A stretch of DNA of 64,000 bases from an uncultured Clostridia bacterium (GTDB taxonomy: Bacteria; Bacillota; Clostridia; Christensenellales; Borkfalkiaceae). Shown here piece by piece: positions 1-8,129 of the stretch (positions within the stretch are counted from its first letter, which is position 1; the number at the start of each line of letters is the position of its first letter). The translations under genes and the position numbers were made by a program. The notes beneath the pieces were generated by a model. The model made no database searches. It had not been told where the DNA came from and saw nothing but the letters and a program-made list of their open reading frames with translations. The DNA is taken from assembly GCA_947174415.1 (NCBI GenBank), contig CAMWIW010000003.1, positions 62,001 through 126,000 of the forward strand. Reading direction: 5' to 3'.

Positions 1-14
1 GAATGGAGGAAAAG

Positions 15-1562
15 ATGAAAAAAATCAAAAGTTTGTTGCTCGTTTGTATGGCTGCGCTGATGATGCTCGTTATTCCCTTGGCTGCCGCTTGCAATACGGA
101 CGAATTCTCGGGATTAACGCTTGAAACAATCACGCTCAATCTCGACAACGTAAAAATGGCTTACTATCTCGGCGAGTCGTTCACGTCCGAAGGACTTGAA
201 GTAACGGGTACTTTCAAGAATAAAGACGGCGGAACTGAAACTAAGAGTGTTACCGACAGGGTAAGCGTAGACAGCTCGGCGTTTAAAAACAATGAGTTGG
301 GTCGTTATACGATTAACGTAAACTGTACTATTGACAGCGTAACCAAAAGTTCGTCTTACGTAGTAGGTGTGGTCAATAACGATTTGGATTTAAGAGAAGG
401 TCTCTACGCAACTCACTCGGACGGTACGCGCGTTAAAACCATAAACATAAACGCAAATACTCCTACCGCAACGATAACCCCTACCGACGTTATAGTTAAA
501 TCGGTTGAATTCGGTCAAGTAGGAAGCGTAATTAACGACTACGATTTAAAAGTATATAAGGAAGCTGAAGAAATTTCCTCTTATACAGATCTCGGTAGCG
601 GCACTTATCAGATTTGGGTATCGAAAGAATCCAAGATGAAACCCGGTTATTTGCTTGAAGATTTCGTGCTTATTTATGTAGTCGAAAACGTTTCAGGCTT
701 TAAGTGGGTAGGCGGCGAAACCTCACAGAACATCGGTATCGACGTAATTTCGAAAACTTGGACGTATCAGATAACTCACGCAACGAGTCCTAACGATCCC
801 GTGATTCTGACAGCGGCAGACGTTTCAATTTCGCCTTTGGAAGTGCTCGAAGCGGGCTCAAACAAATATGCGGAAGTTAAATACGTTTACTACAAGGCAA
901 ACGGTGAGAGGGTTGAACTTACAACGCGTGTTAAGTATGACGTTACCAAGGGCGAAAACCAGACTATAGAGAGACGCGCTTACAGCTATGCCGACATTAC
1001 CGGACACGTTGAAAACGACGTTCTTACTCAAGAAGACTTCACTGGAGCAAACGCATTCCTTACGAAGTTGCCCGCAGGTATCGTAACTTACCGCGACGCG
1101 AACACCGACAGCGGTATCATTCAGATAAGAGGCGAAGCGCTGCGCGTAACGTTTAAGGGTGTAGGTACGTTGGCTATTTCAGCAAGGTCTACGGGCAGTG
1201 CAAACCTTTCTTCGATAGGTGTAAAGAAAGCCAATTCGACAGATAAATATCTCACCGGTATATACACGTCAACAGACGTTCAGTTGCTTGAATACGTAGA
1301 AGGACCTATGTATCAGGTAACGGGTAACTTCTCGTTAATTACGTTCACGATTTCCGAACCCGGCGATTATATAATCTTCACCCTTGACAATAACCCCGAA
1401 GGCGACGCTATCTTTAACAGAGATACGCGTGTTAACAGCATAGTTGTAAACGACGTTTTCGACACGACTTCTACGGCAAGCATATCTTACGATAACGCTG
1501 CCGTAAGGTCGGTAGGTAAAATCGACAGCATCAACCTTTACAACGACGGTTCAAAGGATTAA
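15..1562 (+). CDS. Surface lipoprotein with bacterial Ig-like domain, function unknown
   Basis: The protein has a lipoprotein signal peptide: a KK-rich start, a hydrophobic stretch, then LAAAC with the lipidated cysteine at residue 26. I chose the ATG at 15 rather than 3, because GGAGG at 5-9 sits at normal distance and the protein then begins MKKIKSLL. Residues about 40-120 look like a bacterial Ig-like (Big_3 type) domain, with YYLGESF, GLEVTGTF and a G-x-YTINV end. The rest (about 120-515) is beta-rich and polar with no catalytic motif I recognise. A lipoprotein pectate lyase follows 16 nt downstream with its own GGAGG, so the two probably form an operon. A role in binding or displaying polysaccharide is inference only. 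Confidence 0.7.
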   Translation: MKKIKSLLLVCMAALMMLVIPLAAACNTDEFSGLTLETITLNLDNVKMAYYLGESFTSEGLEVTGTFKNKDGGTETKSVTDRVSVDSSAFKNNELGRYTINVNCTIDSVTKSSSYVVGVVNNDLDLREGLYATHSDGTRVKTININANTPTATITPTDVIVKSVEFGQVGSVINDYDLKVYKEAEEISSYTDLGSGTYQIWVSKESKMKPGYLLEDFVLIYVVENVSGFKWVGGETSQNIGIDVISKTWTYQITHATSPNDPVILTAADVSISPLEVLEAGSNKYAEVKYVYYKANGERVELTTRVKYDVTKGENQTIERRAYSYADITGHVENDVLTQEDFTGANAFLTKLPAGIVTYRDANTDSGIIQIRGEALRVTFKGVGTLAISARSTGSANLSSIGVKKANSTDKYLTGIYTSTDVQLLEYVEGPMYQVTGNFSLITFTISEPGDYIIFTLDNNPEGDAIFNRDTRVNSIVVNDVFDTTSTASISYDNAAVRSVGKIDSINLYNDGSKD

Positions 1563-1578
1563 TAAGGGAGGTTAAAAG

Positions 1579-4500
1579 ATGAAGAAGAATATCAAAAAAT
1601 TTCTTTCGGCAGCAGCGGTACTTGCAATTTCCGCAACCGCAGCTATTGCTGTAATTCCCGTTGCGGGATGTTCGGCAGACGAAAGCGCAGTCAGCGAAAA
1701 AGATAAATATTTGTCTGTTGACGAAAACCACAGCGCAGACGTTATTTCCACCGCAAGCGGTACTGTTCAAACAAAAAACTCAGGTAAAACCTATTACGTT
1801 ACCACCAATGGCGGAATTAATAACAGCGGTGAGAGTTGGGATCAACCCATTACATTATCGACGATACTCACAACGGAAGGGTTGCTTAAACCCGGCGACA
1901 CGGTATACGTTGCTCCCGGCAATTACGACGACGGACAAATGCGTACTATTCCCGAAACTACGCGGGGTACTTACGATAACTATATAAGAATAGTTAACGC
2001 TGCACTTGAACGCGAGGAAAGCGGCTATACGGGTACGGACACGTTGGTAACTCTTGATTTCAGCGCTCAACCCTTTGCAAGCGATCAACGCGGAATTCAG
2101 ATTTACGGTAGCTATATTTATTGGTACGGTTTGGACGTCTGCGGAGCGGGCGATAACGGACTTTATATCGGCGGTAACTACAATACGGTAGAATATTGCG
2201 AATTTTATAACAACCGCGATACCGGCTTACAGCTTGGCAGATCAGGTTCACATTTAAGCCTTGTTGACCAGTGGCCCAGCTACAACCTTATCAAAAACTG
2301 CACTTCCCACAATAACTACGATAACGAAACATACGGCGAGAACGCGGACGGCTTTGCGGCTAAGCTTACTGTAGGCTACGGTAACGTGTTTGACGGCTGT
2401 ATCGCATACCGTAACTCCGACGACGGTTGGGACTTGTATGCAAAGACCGATTCCGGTAACATAGGTTGCGTAATAATTTACAACTGTGTGGCTTTTGAAA
2501 ACGGTTATCTTGAATATACACAGAAGGACAATAACGCCAGATTTTCTCGTTATAATTCAAATTATGACGAATCTAACACTAACTCTTATAAGACGCGCGA
2601 CGGAGACGGCAACGGCTTTAAGCTCGGCGGTTCTGTTATGGAAGGCGATGTTGAAATGTACAACTGCCTTTCGTTCCACAACAGAATGCACGGTGTAACG
2701 GATAACTCTAACCCCGGCTTCCTTAAAGTGGAGGGTGTAACCAGCTACGATAACAGCGCTGCAATCGACGATAATCCCGAAAGTGCAACCTTCGGTCAGA
2801 TAATACAGGCGCTGAACCACGATACGCACAGTAATATTGACCTTGCTCGTCAGACTTACAGCTATAACAGCGTAATTGATACTCTCTCTGTAGGTAGCGG
2901 TGTTGCTCTTTCACTTGAATCGGATGCTTATCGCGGCTCGGTTACGGACAGCGTTTTGCTCGGTAGCAACAAAGCGGCGAACGTAATTAACGGCAGTATT
3001 GATGCAGATACAAAGAACGGCGGTAAGACTTATACCTCGCAGGACACTGCACTCGTTGCGTCTCAGATATTCAAAGAGCTTCCCATTGATTTGACAAATG
3101 AAAATAATCCCTATAACCTTACGGGACTTTATGACTTGTACGCAGACGGAGCTCTTTCCGGAAATCTGAATCCTAACCGTGTGCATTTGAAATACCGCAA
3201 CGAAGATATGTCTATCAATATGCAGGATATCTTGGCTAAGAAAGACGGTATTGACGATGAGAAGCTTCTTGAAGGTAAGAATATAGGTTCTACGCTCAAT
3301 TTAAGCAGTTGGAGTGATTACGAGCACTTCTTCACGGGTGATGTTACCGATGCTTCGAAACCCACTTCAGACGAAGCTAACCTTGCAAGAGCAATCGAAA
3401 CGTTGACGATCAACACATACAACAAAGCAGTGTATCAAGATTTCGAAGTTCCCATTAAATTGAACGGCTGCACGATAAGCTGGGTATCTTCCAACCCCGA
3501 CGTGGTTACCGTTGGAACGGACGTTGAAAATTCAGTTTCTACTTCACAGTATATAACTATGTTGGTTTACCGTCCTTCGACCGAAGACGTAAACGTTAAA
3601 ATTACAGCAACTATAAAATACGGCGCGGCAACAGGCACAAAGGAATTTAACCTTACCATTAAAGCGGGTCAGCCCTCAATAGGAACTATAAAGGTTCTTA
3701 CTCCAGACGGAGTAATCATTGAAGAAGGCGGTTCGTACGTTGTAGACCAGTACGCAATTTTCACCGAGCCTGAGGTTTTGGTTGAAAACGGACTTGACTA
3801 TAACGGTAAGCTCCTTAAACCCGAACAGTTCACTTACACAACGACTTACAGATATGCGACCGATAAAAACTCGCCTTCTGTACAAATTAAGGGCTTCACT
3901 CCTTCAAGCGCGGGTGTTTACACGGTAACTCAAAAAGTTACCTTGGGTGAGCAGACCAAGTCCATGACTTATACGATATTCGTATCGAGCGAAACGGCAA
4001 ACGTTGACTTTACAGAGGGCACTGACAGTGTTGTCGTTAATAAAGACGGCTATATGATTTCGGGTAACCTCAGTAACGCAACGGGTATGATTTACGCCGT
4101 TTCTTCAAGCGACGATTTGACGGTAACTCCCGAAAACATCAAAACGCTTGCCGGTGTTAAGAGCTACTCCTTCAGAACTGATAACATTAACTTCCAGTTT
4201 GAAAACACCAACAGTACGGGTTATAAAATCTACTACGCACTTGCAAATCTCAGCGGCGAAATAACTTCTGAAATTCACGTTAAAGAGGTTACCGTTGTTG
4301 ACGTTTCTACCTGTGATGACTTCATGACGATTGCAGGCGGCGGAAAGATAGGTGAAGAAAACGCCGAAACTACCATATACAGACTTACCAAGGACCTTGA
4401 TTTTACGGGTGTTACTTGGGTAAGAAACACGAGTAGCTTCAAGGGACTTATCAACGGTGCGGGTTATACCGTAAAGAACGTTACAGTAACGTTGGACGAA

Positions 4501-5394
4501 GCTACCGCGGGTGCAGGCTTGTTCTACAAAGTAGACGGCGGTACAATCGAGAATATCAAGTTTGATAATATCTCGGTTACGGGCGGAAAGCAGCAGACCG
4601 GTATCGTTGCAACCAGCTACGGCGGTTACTTCCACAATATCGCGATAACCAACGTCAAGATTTCGGGTGTTACCCGTGTCGGCGGACTTATCGGTCAGGT
4701 ATTCGAATCGGCTCTTCCTACAAAGATTAGCAACGTATCAATCGTAAACGAAGATTCCAAGAACTACTATATCACCAACAACAACGGCAAGAGAGCGGGC
4801 GGACTTATCGGTCTTATCCAGACGACTTCAACTCCCGTAAACGACTGTCTCGTTGAAATTTCCGATAGCTTTGTAAACGCTGAAATCAGCGGTTCTGAGC
4901 AGATAGGCGGTATAGTCGGTGCTATGGATAACGCTAAGCCTACGATTAACTATAATCTTGCAATCACGCGTTGCGTATTTGCAGGCGTTGCAAAATCGTC
5001 GTATTCGACTCCCCGTGTCGGCGGTATAATAGGTTATCAGTCGGGTAACATCGGTATATTCAATATCACCAGATGTATCTCGTTCGGTAAGCTTTATATC
5101 TTGGACGGAACTCCCGTTGAAGTATCTCTTAAAACAGCATCGCTCATTGTCGGAGGTTTCTCGTCTGTAGCTGAAAACGTGGTAAGAAACTGCGTTGCAA
5201 CTATGGAAGAATACAATACAGACTACGGCGTTGACTTGTACTCAGCAACCGACTTGCAGATGTATACTGAAATCTTCGCGCAAACGTTCGGTAGCGGATA
5301 CGAAGCTAACTGGTCGTTTGTCTACGCGGTAAATCCTGAAAATCCCAGATTTATACTCGAAGCGCCTTACGTAACGCTTAACTTCCTTGATTAA
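1579..5394 (+). CDS. Lipoprotein pectate lyase, polysaccharide lyase family 9, with Ig-like and GLUG-type C-terminal modules
   Basis: Likely a cell-surface endo-pectate lyase that cleaves polygalacturonate by Ca-dependent beta-elimination. A signal peptide ends in the lipobox VAGC (Cys31). Residues about 70-550 form a right-handed beta-helix. The PL9 signature is visible: ADGF with D257, DDGWD with D281, D282 and D285 (calcium ligands), and GNGFKLGG with K348 (the expected Bronsted base). The spacing D257-D281/282-D285 equals the D209-D233/234-D237 spacing of Dickeya Pel9A as I recall it. Residues about 610-700 resemble an atrophied bacterial Ig domain, about 710-800 a second Ig-like domain, and about 930-1250 carry GLUG-like repeats (GGLIGQV, GGLIGLI, GGIVGAM, GGIIGYQ). 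At 1271 residues it is far longer than a bare PL9 enzyme. A strong terminator follows. Confidence 0.85.
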   Translation: MKKNIKKFLSAAAVLAISATAAIAVIPVAGCSADESAVSEKDKYLSVDENHSADVISTASGTVQTKNSGKTYYVTTNGGINNSGESWDQPITLSTILTTEGLLKPGDTVYVAPGNYDDGQMRTIPETTRGTYDNYIRIVNAALEREESGYTGTDTLVTLDFSAQPFASDQRGIQIYGSYIYWYGLDVCGAGDNGLYIGGNYNTVEYCEFYNNRDTGLQLGRSGSHLSLVDQWPSYNLIKNCTSHNNYDNETYGENADGFAAKLTVGYGNVFDGCIAYRNSDDGWDLYAKTDSGNIGCVIIYNCVAFENGYLEYTQKDNNARFSRYNSNYDESNTNSYKTRDGDGNGFKLGGSVMEGDVEMYNCLSFHNRMHGVTDNSNPGFLKVEGVTSYDNSAAIDDNPESATFGQIIQALNHDTHSNIDLARQTYSYNSVIDTLSVGSGVALSLESDAYRGSVTDSVLLGSNKAANVINGSIDADTKNGGKTYTSQDTALVASQIFKELPIDLTNENNPYNLTGLYDLYADGALSGNLNPNRVHLKYRNEDMSINMQDILAKKDGIDDEKLLEGKNIGSTLNLSSWSDYEHFFTGDVTDASKPTSDEANLARAIETLTINTYNKAVYQDFEVPIKLNGCTISWVSSNPDVVTVGTDVENSVSTSQYITMLVYRPSTEDVNVKITATIKYGAATGTKEFNLTIKAGQPSIGTIKVLTPDGVIIEEGGSYVVDQYAIFTEPEVLVENGLDYNGKLLKPEQFTYTTTYRYATDKNSPSVQIKGFTPSSAGVYTVTQKVTLGEQTKSMTYTIFVSSETANVDFTEGTDSVVVNKDGYMISGNLSNATGMIYAVSSSDDLTVTPENIKTLAGVKSYSFRTDNINFQFENTNSTGYKIYYALANLSGEITSEIHVKEVTVVDVSTCDDFMTIAGGGKIGEENAETTIYRLTKDLDFTGVTWVRNTSSFKGLINGAGYTVKNVTVTLDEATAGAGLFYKVDGGTIENIKFDNISVTGGKQQTGIVATSYGGYFHNIAITNVKISGVTRVGGLIGQVFESALPTKISNVSIVNEDSKNYYITNNNGKRAGGLIGLIQTTSTPVNDCLVEISDSFVNAEISGSEQIGGIVGAMDNAKPTINYNLAITRCVFAGVAKSSYSTPRVGGIIGYQSGNIGIFNITRCISFGKLYILDGTPVEVSLKTASLIVGGFSSVAENVVRNCVATMEEYNTDYGVDLYSATDLQMYTEIFAQTFGSGYEANWSFVYAVNPENPRFILEAPYVTLNFLD

Positions 5395-5411
5395 TTACTC
5401 CTAAGTAAAAT

Positions 5412-5450
5412 ATTATCGCTCTCCCGAAAAGGGAGGGCGATAATTTTTAT
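5412..5450 (+). terminator. Intrinsic terminator after the pectate lyase operon
   Basis: A 14-bp stem (5412-5425 with 5431-5444, one G-U pair) closes a GAAAA loop and is followed by TTTTTAT. It lies 17 nt past the lyase stop codon and isolates that operon from the tRNA promoter downstream. Confidence 0.9.
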
Positions 5451-5469
5451 ATAACGGCTTAATTTTCGC

Positions 5470-5498
5470 TTGCCAACAAAAAATATATGTGATATAAT
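5470..5498 (+). promoter_or_regulatory. Sigma-A type promoter of tRNA-Glu (and probably the ABC-F gene)
   Basis: The -35 box TTGCCA (5470-5475) and a perfect -10 box TATAAT (5493-5498) are separated by 17 nt, 19 nt before the tRNA. No further promoter fits between the tRNA end (5592) and the uORF ribosome-binding site (5602), so this promoter probably also drives the ABC-F gene. Confidence 0.85.
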
Positions 5499-5517
5499 CA
5501 CTAAGCAATCAAATAAA

Positions 5518-5592
5518 GGCCCTGTGGTCAAGCGGTTAAGACGGAGCCCTCTCAAGGCTCAATCCCGGGTTCGATTCCCGGCAGGGTCACCA
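5518..5592 (+). tRNA. tRNA-Glu (anticodon CTC)
   Basis: A full cloverleaf can be folded. The acceptor stem pairs GGCCCTG with CAGGGTC (one G-U pair), the anticodon stem GAGCC/GGCTC closes the loop CTCTCAA with anticodon CTC (reads GAG), the T arm contains GGTTCGATTCC, and CCA is encoded. There is no terminator directly after it; the leader of the ABC-F gene begins within 10 nt. Confidence 0.93.
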
Positions 5593-5612
5593 AAAAAAAT
5601 TAAAGGTGAGTA

Positions 5613-5645
5613 ATGGAGAATTTTCTTGTTGAATTAGAATATTAA
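5613..5645 (+). CDS. Leader peptide (uORF) of the ABC-F gene, 10 codons
   Basis: ATG at 5613 follows AAAGGTGAG (5602-5610) and encodes MENFLVELEY then TAA. The coding segment 5619-5628 can pair with 5650-5659 over 10 bp, which links its translation to the fold of the downstream attenuator. Short leader ORFs of this kind control antibiotic-ARE ABC-F genes through ribosome stalling in other Firmicutes; stalling on this peptide is inference. Confidence 0.6.
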   Translation: MENFLVELEY

Positions 5646-5649
5646 TTTG

Positions 5650-5721
5650 CAAGAAAGTTTATCCGTTATATCAAAAATAAAATTGTTGAGCTATGAGATT
5701 ACTTTCTCATAGCCTTTTTTT
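5650..5721 (+). promoter_or_regulatory. Transcription attenuator upstream of the ABC-F gene
   Basis: An intrinsic terminator (stem 5690-5698 with 5705-5713, then seven T) ends 17 nt before the ABC-F start and before its GGAGG. A competing pairing exists: AGAAAGT (5652-5658) is exactly complementary to ACTTTCT (5701-5707), the loop and 3' arm of the terminator. The same upstream segment is masked by the uORF when that RNA is free. A ribosome stalled on the uORF would release it, form the antiterminator and allow readthrough. Confidence 0.7.
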
Positions 5722-5738
5722 ATTTAAGGAGGCAGATA

Positions 5739-7199
5739 ATGGCAACGATAAAAATAGAAAATCTGACTTTTTCGTATCCGTCAAGCGACGACCTAATATT
5801 TGACAAAGTCAGTTTCCAAATAGATACCGATTGGAAACTCGGTTTTGTAGGTAGAAATGGAAGAGGTAAAACTACTTTTCTCAACTTATTGCAAGGCAAA
5901 TACGAATTCGGCGGAAAAATTATATCACCCGTTCAGTTCGACTATTTTCCTTACTCCGTTCACAATAAAGAAAATCTTACCATAGACGTTTTGAATGAAG
6001 TTTGTCCGACTGCCGAAGAATGGCGGCTTATGCGGGAGTTATCTTTACTTAACGTCGATTTTGAAGTGTTGTACCGACCTTTTAATACTTTATCCAACGG
6101 AGAACAAACCAAAGTATTGCTTGCCGCTCTGTTTTTGAACGAGGGGCGTTTTTTGCTTATAGACGAGCCCACCAACCACTTGGACACGCAAGCTCGGGAA
6201 ACAGTTTCTGCGTACTTGCGCAAGAAAAAGAGCTTTATTTTGGTATCCCACGACAGAGATTTTCTGGACGGTTGCATTGACCATATTCTTTCATTAAATA
6301 AAACCGATATCGAAGTGCAAAGCGGCAATTTTTCTTCTTATCTGACAAACTTTGAAAGACGGCAAGAGTTTGAACGCAAACAAAATAACCGTTTGCAGAC
6401 GGATATTAAACGGTTGCAAGAAACGGCAAGGCGCACTTCGGCTTGGGCTGATAAAGTAGAAGCGTCAAAAGCGGGGGCGTTCGATAAGGGCTATATAGGG
6501 CACAAATCCGCAAAAATGATGAAACGCGCAAAGACCGTGGAGGCAAGGCAGGAGAAAGAAATAGAACAAAAATCCACTTTGCTTAAAAATACCGAGTATG
6601 CAAGCAAACTGAAAATTACGCCGCTAAAATACCGCTCGGAAACGCTTTTGAACCTTTCAGGCGTAGCCGTAAATTACGGCGGCAAAGACGTTTTCAAGCC
6701 CGTATCGTTCTCTGTAAAGCGCGGAGACAGAATTGCAATCGTAGGCGGTAACGGCTCGGGTAAAAGCAGTTTGCTTAAATTGATTTGCGGTCAGGTAATT
6801 GATTATTCGGGCGTCGTTAAAAAAGGCTCTGACCTGATAATTTCCTACGTCCCGCAGGATACCGCAGCTCTATCGGGCACGCTTACCGAAATTGCCGCAC
6901 AGAGCCGAATTGACGAAAGTTTGTTTAAAGCCGTTCTGCACAAAATGGGCTTGGACAAAGTTCAGTTTGAAAAGGACGTTGCCGACTTTTCTGACGGACA
7001 AAAGAAAATAACTCTGATTGCAAAAAGTCTGTGCGAAAGTGCGCATCTGTATATTTGGGACGAGCCTTTGAATTTTATCGACGTTTACGCGCGTATGCAG
7101 ATTGAAAATCTTATTAAAGAATTTCAGCCGACAATGATTTTCGTGGAACACGACAAAGTCTTTCAGAGAAATACAGCGACCGAAATCGTCAGTTTATAA
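5739..7199 (+). CDS. Lsa-family ABC-F ribosome protection protein
   Basis: A soluble protein with two ATP-binding cassettes and no membrane domain. ABC-F proteins of the Lsa/Vga group bind the ribosomal E site and dislodge lincosamides, pleuromutilins and streptogramin A. Motifs in order: Walker A GRNGRGKT (about 39-46), signature LSNGEQ, Walker B LLIDEPTNHLD, a charged interdomain linker of about 90 residues, second Walker A GGNGSGKS, signature FSDGQ and IWDEPLNFID. At 486 residues and with LLNVDFEVLYRPF and ILVSHDRDF it closely resembles Lsa(A), about 498 residues. The start follows AAGGAGG. It is preceded by a uORF and attenuator. Resistance activity and drug spectrum cannot be read from sequence. 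Confidence 0.85.
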   Translation: MATIKIENLTFSYPSSDDLIFDKVSFQIDTDWKLGFVGRNGRGKTTFLNLLQGKYEFGGKIISPVQFDYFPYSVHNKENLTIDVLNEVCPTAEEWRLMRELSLLNVDFEVLYRPFNTLSNGEQTKVLLAALFLNEGRFLLIDEPTNHLDTQARETVSAYLRKKKSFILVSHDRDFLDGCIDHILSLNKTDIEVQSGNFSSYLTNFERRQEFERKQNNRLQTDIKRLQETARRTSAWADKVEASKAGAFDKGYIGHKSAKMMKRAKTVEARQEKEIEQKSTLLKNTEYASKLKITPLKYRSETLLNLSGVAVNYGGKDVFKPVSFSVKRGDRIAIVGGNGSGKSSLLKLICGQVIDYSGVVKKGSDLIISYVPQDTAALSGTLTEIAAQSRIDESLFKAVLHKMGLDKVQFEKDVADFSDGQKKITLIAKSLCESAHLYIWDEPLNFIDVYARMQIENLIKEFQPTMIFVEHDKVFQRNTATEIVSL

Positions 7200-7248
7200 A
7201 TTCATTATCCGAGCCAAAATTTAGCATAACCGCTAAACGGGAAATTAC

Positions 7249-7277
7249 TTGACTATATAGACCTTATTTATTATAAT
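7249..7277 (+). promoter_or_regulatory. Promoter of the membrane protein / polyferredoxin-thioredoxin operon
   Basis: TTGACT (7249-7254) and TATAAT (7272-7277) are 17 nt apart, 32 nt before the start codon at 7310, which has GGGAGG as ribosome-binding site. Confidence 0.8.
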
Positions 7278-7309
7278 AATATCGTATATAAAAAACGGGA
7301 GGTAAAGAA

Positions 7310-8128
7310 GTGAAAGCACAAAGAATACGTTACTTTTACGGCGTATGTTTAAGCGTATTTACGGCTGTTCTCGGCGCGCTTTTCATATCCGTTGCGGTTG
7401 GTATTTTATCCGACGGCGATTGGGCACAGGGCGCGTATTCGAGAGATTTGGTTGCCGAACGCCTTTTCCCCGTATCGATCGTGTTTTATATCTGGATAGC
7501 GGCTGTAATAGCTGGCTTCGTTCTGTCGCTGGTCTATCCCGTTCAAGAAAAACCCGTAAAAATCCCTCAGGAAGGCGTAACTTTAAGGCGTCTCAACGCG
7601 CGTATCCCCGAAGGCAGCGGTGAGGAGTACTTCAACGGACTATATAAAGTTCATTCCGAACAGTGTAAGCGCCTGAAAGTTTACGGTTTATGCGCGGCAA
7701 TCTGTTTTGCTTGCGCCGTTGCAAGTGCGATTTATCTTCTGCAACCCGCCAACTTCAAGGGCGTATCCGCTAACGAGGCAATGCTTAAAATGATGCTTTG
7801 GGTCTTGCCTTGCGTAATAATAGGGCTTATAAGTTGCGTTTGGTTGACTTCATATCAAAAGAATAGCCAACAGAACGAAATAACCGCAATTAAAAGATTA
7901 ATTTCGTCTTTCAAGGGCAACCCCGTAATTAAAGTCGATATTAAACCGAACGCCGCGGTTGCTGCCGTAAAGAAGTTTTTCTCGAACAAATACACTCTTC
8001 TCGGTATAAGGTTGCTCGTTGCGGTTGTAGCCGTAACTTTCATTGTCCTCGGCGTATTTAACGGCGGAGCGCGAGACGTTTTTATTAAAGCAATCAACAT
8101 TTGCACTGAATGTATAGGTCTTGGCTAA
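7310..8128 (+). CDS. Membrane protein of unknown function ending in a CD1871A-like CXXC tail
   Basis: Four or five hydrophobic segments (about residues 10-32, 58-80, 123-145, 160-182 and 226-250) with a soluble loop about 85-120. The C-terminus GGARDVFIKAINICTECIGLG contains the CXXC of the small CD1871A-family proteins that I recall being encoded beside 4Fe-4S membrane proteins in Clostridia; here that motif looks fused to a larger membrane domain. The next gene begins 1 nt after the stop and encodes exactly such a 4Fe-4S protein fused to a thioredoxin domain. The two probably act together, with the CXXC as a redox partner (inference). Confidence 0.6.
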   Translation: MKAQRIRYFYGVCLSVFTAVLGALFISVAVGILSDGDWAQGAYSRDLVAERLFPVSIVFYIWIAAVIAGFVLSLVYPVQEKPVKIPQEGVTLRRLNARIPEGSGEEYFNGLYKVHSEQCKRLKVYGLCAAICFACAVASAIYLLQPANFKGVSANEAMLKMMLWVLPCVIIGLISCVWLTSYQKNSQQNEITAIKRLISSFKGNPVIKVDIKPNAAVAAVKKFFSNKYTLLGIRLLVAVVAVTFIVLGVFNGGARDVFIKAINICTECIGLG

Positions 8129-8129
8129 A

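Noticed and set aside
4105..4635. Long minus-strand frame (176 codons) inside the pectate lyase gene
   Set aside because: It has no family resemblance and no ribosome-binding site, and is antisense to a strongly supported gene.
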